From: Hermatobates lingyangjiaoensis
Lineage: Eukaryota > Arthropoda > Insecta > Hemiptera > Hermatobatidae
Direction: 5' to 3'
NCBI GenBank assembly: GCA_026182355.1
Contig: JAPFBL010000034.1
Location: 124,001 to 188,000 of the forward strand
DNA length: 64,000 nt
Shown: positions 62,903 through 64,000 of the stretch, piece after piece
Position numbering within the stretch: position 1 is the first letter of the stretch
Layout of the letters: each line of letters starts with the position of its first letter
The notes under the pieces: generated by a model
What the model was told of the DNA's origin: nothing
Seen by the model: the letters and a program-made list of their open reading frames with translations, nothing else
Database searches by the model: none
Program-made: the position numbers and the translations under genes

Positions 62903-63696
62903 ATGATCAAACCACAATATGAAATGGGGAAAAAATGCAACTGATGTCAAAAACCCAATCAGTTGGTTTTTTGACTCGGACGAAGACCGCTTGTTACGGT
63001 TGAAAGATCTTAGTCTTGTTTTCCCATTTCATATTGTGGTTTGATCATTGATATATCCATATATATAAAACAGTTGTGGAAACGATCCGAATCGAACAGT
63101 TGTAGCTAGTAGGTGTAAGATAGCAATAGGTCGGAGTTAGTAGTAAAGAAAACTTCGACATCCTTCGTCATCAGGAAGATAAGTTAATTGAAAAGCAATC
63201 CAAGACTCTTGCTTTTTTTTTTGGTGTTTTCTTGTGCTTGATTAAATGCTCTTATGGACTTTCTGTAATTAAAAAGTATCAGAGTTCGATCAAGTGTATT
63301 AAATGTTTTATTTTTACAGAACTTCATAGTGGGAAATATGCTTTAAAGAATGGCAACTGTTCCTGCTGTAAATCAAAAAAATCACATGATAAAAGAGGAA
63401 AGGAATATCTTCATGAGAAATGTCCATCACTGAAGCCAAATAAAAGAATGAAAACAGAAGGTGAAAATGTTTGTTGGAGAAAAGAGAAATTCGAAGGTCC
63501 AAGAAGAAAGACTAAACGGAAATGTCGTATTTGTTTCCAATCACTTACGGATGGAGAATTGAAGCTTTTCGATGGTCATCCTCGTAATGCAGTCGAAGAA
63601 TCAGGCGCTCTAAAGTATCTTCGAGAAACCACTACAACAGGAAATAATGTGTCTGGAGATAAGAGTCGAACATCTTGTAAAGTAACTCTTTTTAGG
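56427..63696 (+). CDS. DNMT1: DNMT1-like maintenance DNA methyltransferase, N-terminal part
   Basis: Exons 56427-56580, 57092-57311, 57384-57488, 60582-60857 (left edge tentative) and 63320-63696 join without stops (phases 0,1,1,1). The first encodes LLEIENDFNEGYLTKKGYFF, like the DMAP1-binding segment of DNMT1. The middle exons encode a Ser/Asn/Glu-rich linker, as in other DNMT1 proteins. The last encodes a Lys/Cys-rich stretch and then CRICFQSLTDGELKLFDGHP with AVEE after it, closely matching the start of the RFTS domain (human CIQCGQYLDDPDLKYGQHP). RFTS targets DNMT1 to replication foci through UHRF1/histone ubiquitin and autoinhibits the enzyme. CXXC, BAH and catalytic exons must lie to the right of the window. 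The first exon is not found; no PIP box was recognised. Confidence 0.8.
56845..57060. repeat. inverted pair, family D
   Basis: It lies in the DNMT1-like intron only about 30 bp upstream of an exon acceptor. The arms pair from GATCAAACCATAATATG to its mirror. The + core is altered to CTATGACGA; helix II ACCG/CGGT, GAAAGATCTTAGTC are intact. Confidence 0.75.
57092..57311 (+). CDS. DNMT1: DNMT1-like linker exon
   Basis: Acceptor ATCTTTCAG, donor ATGGTAATA; phase 0 in, phase 1 out. It encodes KMINIMKRFNLPNLACENY and an acidic Ser-rich tail. No known domain; its place between the DMAP1-like and RFTS exons fits the unconserved DNMT1 linker. Confidence 0.65.
57384..57488 (+). CDS. DNMT1: DNMT1-like short linker exon
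   Basis: Acceptor TTGTAAG, donor TTGGTAAT; phase 1 both sides, 105 bases. It encodes an Asn/Ser/Pro-rich stretch (NSPENNTHSSNDFRPISPP). The intron before it is only 72 bp. Confidence 0.6.
57868..58075. repeat. inverted pair, family D
   Basis: The arms run from TCAATGATCAAACCACAATG to its mirror with a shortened right arm. It sits directly against the Helitron-like element that follows. Confidence 0.7.
58076..59212 (+). mobile_element. Helitron, internally deleted, with helicase remnant
   Basis: It begins TCTATATACATATATAG and ends GGTACGAAGTTTGTGGGGTC with AGCTAG followed by T, the usual A/T-flanked TC...CTAG Helitron ends with a GTACGAAGTTT-type subterminal block. Inside is a recognisable fragment of the Pif1-like helicase. 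It lies in the intron of the DNMT1-like gene. Confidence 0.7.
58640..58975 (+). pseudogene. Helitron Pif1-like helicase C-terminal fragment
   Basis: Three frames must be combined: GEHVLLPRIPMTPTD, then FKRLQFPVRLAFAMTINKAQ with GQSLQVCGLNL, then RVGKPSNLFVLAPDRKTKK. The middle block is the conserved helicase motif (F-P-x-x-x-A-F-A-M-T-I-N-K-x-Q-G-Q-S) of Helitron RepHel proteins. At least two frameshifts and missing N-terminal parts make it inactive. Confidence 0.8.
59213..60100. other. AT-rich intron sequence
   Basis: No exon or structured repeat recognised apart from a short (TA)n at 59862-59877. Confidence 0.4.
60105..60415. repeat. imperfect inverted repeat of about 300 bp
   Basis: CAGAAGGGGTTCTTGAGGAT with AAAATTCAA and CAAAAGTTATTTGGCATTTT at the left are mirrored at 60310-60405. 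A divergent centre (60200-60300) separates the arms. No hammerhead core was found. Family unknown. Confidence 0.55.
60582..60857 (+). CDS. DNMT1: DNMT1-like linker exon, left edge tentative
   Basis: Donor AAGGTAAA, phase 1 out. The acceptor at 60581 (ATTATTAAG) has a poor pyrimidine tract but gives the required phase with the upstream exon. It encodes SDEDRLKVQENICQDPPKEH and a basic Ser/Arg stretch (SSSRSRQRLTPSTTKARMK). Composition matches the basic DNMT1 linker. Confidence 0.55.
61155..61525. repeat. inverted pair of hammerhead repeats, family F2
   Basis: The arms run from TTTCTTCTCGGAATTTGGTC to its mirror; the centre at about 61330 is GC-richer. The + core at 61427-61470 is GCC, CUGAGGA, helix II GUCUU/AAGAC, GAA, A-CG-U, U, GGU. 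Compared with family F (47.3 kb) helix II has changed on both strands while helix III is kept. Confidence 0.75.
61427..61470 (+). ncRNA. hammerhead ribozyme core, family F2
   Basis: CUGAGGA, paired helix II, GAA, A-CG-U and U in the canonical order. The mirrored copy at about 61205-61245 on the - strand has GAAACGUUGGC, restoring GCC/GGC helix I pairing. Confidence 0.7.
61625..62075. repeat. family C hammerhead units: one solo and one inverted pair
   Basis: 61630-61790 is a solo unit with canonical CTGATGA at 61674-61680, CGGTT...AACCG, GAAAATTA and GAGA pairing with the preceding TCTC. 61800-62065 is an inverted pair whose right core is damaged. (TA)n tracts separate them. Confidence 0.7.
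62085..62683 (-). pseudogene. PLE GIY-YIG remnant followed by hammerhead, second lineage
   Basis: From 62683 leftwards the - strand reads LLNRLVNNKGEEKDSCVYRI with PCTDCQMSYIGQTSKGLFTR (GIY-YIG core), a frameshift at about 62450, then LCSYINWSEAKELIFVPSER, RKNIIESALIKN and ISPGLYKLDEILL. These are the Glu-containing helix and C-terminal block. About 50 bp beyond, at 62153-62105, is a hammerhead core. It belongs with the remnants at 1.6-2.5 kb, not with the 49-kb element. Confidence 0.75.
62105..62153 (-). ncRNA. hammerhead ribozyme core 3' of PLE endonuclease, A-GGCC-U type
   Basis: On the - strand: GCACU, CUGAUGA, very short helix II GUGAC, GAA, A-GGCC-U, U, AGAGC. GCACU and AGAGC pair as helix I with one A-A mismatch. 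Helix III AGGCCU is self-complementary. Confidence 0.6.
62851..62900. repeat. (TA)n microsatellite
   Basis: About 25 TA units between a family E half unit (62745-62848) and a family D inverted pair (62901-63052). Confidence 0.9.
62901..63055. repeat. inverted pair, family D, left arm shortened
   Basis: TCAATGATCAAACCACAATA opens the left arm, and its mirror closes the right arm. The + core is CGGACGA, ACCG...CGGT, GAAAGATCTTAGTC, with helix I GACT/AGTC conserved. It lies about 265 bp before the DNMT1-like RFTS exon. Confidence 0.7.
63320..63696 (+). CDS. DNMT1: DNMT1-like Cys-rich / RFTS-start exon
   Basis: Acceptor TTTTTACAG, donor TTTAGGTAAC; phase 1 in, phase 0 out. The first half is Lys/Cys-rich (GNCSCCKSKKSHDKRGKEYL). 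The second half contains the RFTS zinc-site CRIC, GELKLFDGHP, the NAVEESGALKYL helix, and ends in TSCKVTLFR, equivalent to the HKLTCFSVY strand of human DNMT1. This is the strongest evidence for the gene's identity. Several Cys in the first half are not in the vertebrate protein. Confidence 0.85.
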
Positions 63697-64000
63697 TAAC
63701 TGATAGAGGTTTTTTTTTAATAAGAGTGATATTTTAATATAAACTTTTTTTTTGCAATATTTGTTTATATAGCATGTGTTTTTATGTGAAAGGCTAGATG
63801 ATCTCAAAAAAAAAAAAATTGAGACTATGATTTAAAAAATCTGGAGTGGCCTACACTCTACTTTACTATAAGTAACTTAATGTCAAATTTCTTGAGTATA
63901 TAAAACATAACGTCTCATTTAAGCATAACGTAAACATCTAAATGGGATATAATTATTAGCCTTTCATTCCTGATGTAGTACAGATAGTGATTGAAGGACA
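63697..64000 (+). other. DNMT1-like intron, cut by window end
   Basis: AT-rich sequence after the donor at 63697. No further exon is visible before the window ends. Confidence 0.5.

Overview
This window is animal genomic DNA: very AT-rich, with spliced genes, GT-AG introns and dense transposable elements. It comes from an invertebrate metazoan, and I cannot place it more precisely. There are no bacterial-style operons, tRNA or rRNA genes, or CRISPR arrays.

Three host genes can be reconstructed from splice sites and reading-frame phase. (1) About 5.9-27.6 kb, + strand: a TMEM268-like two-pass membrane protein. Six shared coding exons have consistent phases, and there are two paralogous candidate last exons (23.4 kb and 27.35 kb), both carrying the family's C-terminal Cys-Pro-Cys-Gln motif. 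(2) 53.3-54.1 kb, - strand: a two-exon, 110-residue protein resembling the UPF0449 (human C19orf25) family. (3) 56.4 kb to beyond the right half of the window, + strand: the N-terminal half of a maintenance DNA methyltransferase (DNMT1). It covers the DMAP1-binding-like segment, a low-complexity linker, and a Cys-rich/RFTS exon at 63.3-63.7 kb; the catalytic part lies outside the window. Genes 2 and 3 are divergent and share an upstream region with an 18-bp perfect palindrome and an X-box-like site.

Almost everything else is mobile DNA. It includes Penelope-like elements (PLEs) of at least three lineages, with reverse transcriptase and GIY-YIG remnants (47.5-49.85, 33.36-33.72, 39.96-40.55, 62.1-62.7, 2.2-2.5, 21.2-22.3 kb). 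There is a mariner with an in-frame internal deletion (41.5-42.4 kb), a Tc1/mariner-type snapback (13.6-14.4 kb), three hAT-type MITEs with perfect 8-bp target duplications, Helitron remnants, decayed I/R1-type LINE pieces and two tRNA-like SINEs.

The most striking pattern is that most short dispersed repeats, though they fall into about ten unrelated sequence families, contain the same RNA core. This is CUGANGA, helix II, GAA, then A15.1-helix III-U16.1, a cleavable H, and the helix I strand: a type I hammerhead ribozyme with a tiny self-complementary helix III. Helix II, helix III and in several families helix I keep pairing while their sequences change. At three sites the core lies just 3' of a PLE GIY-YIG coding region, which ties the motif to PLEs. 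Many copies occur as head-to-head inverted pairs bounded by (TA)n microsatellites, with a cluster of such units at 32.0-33.4 kb.
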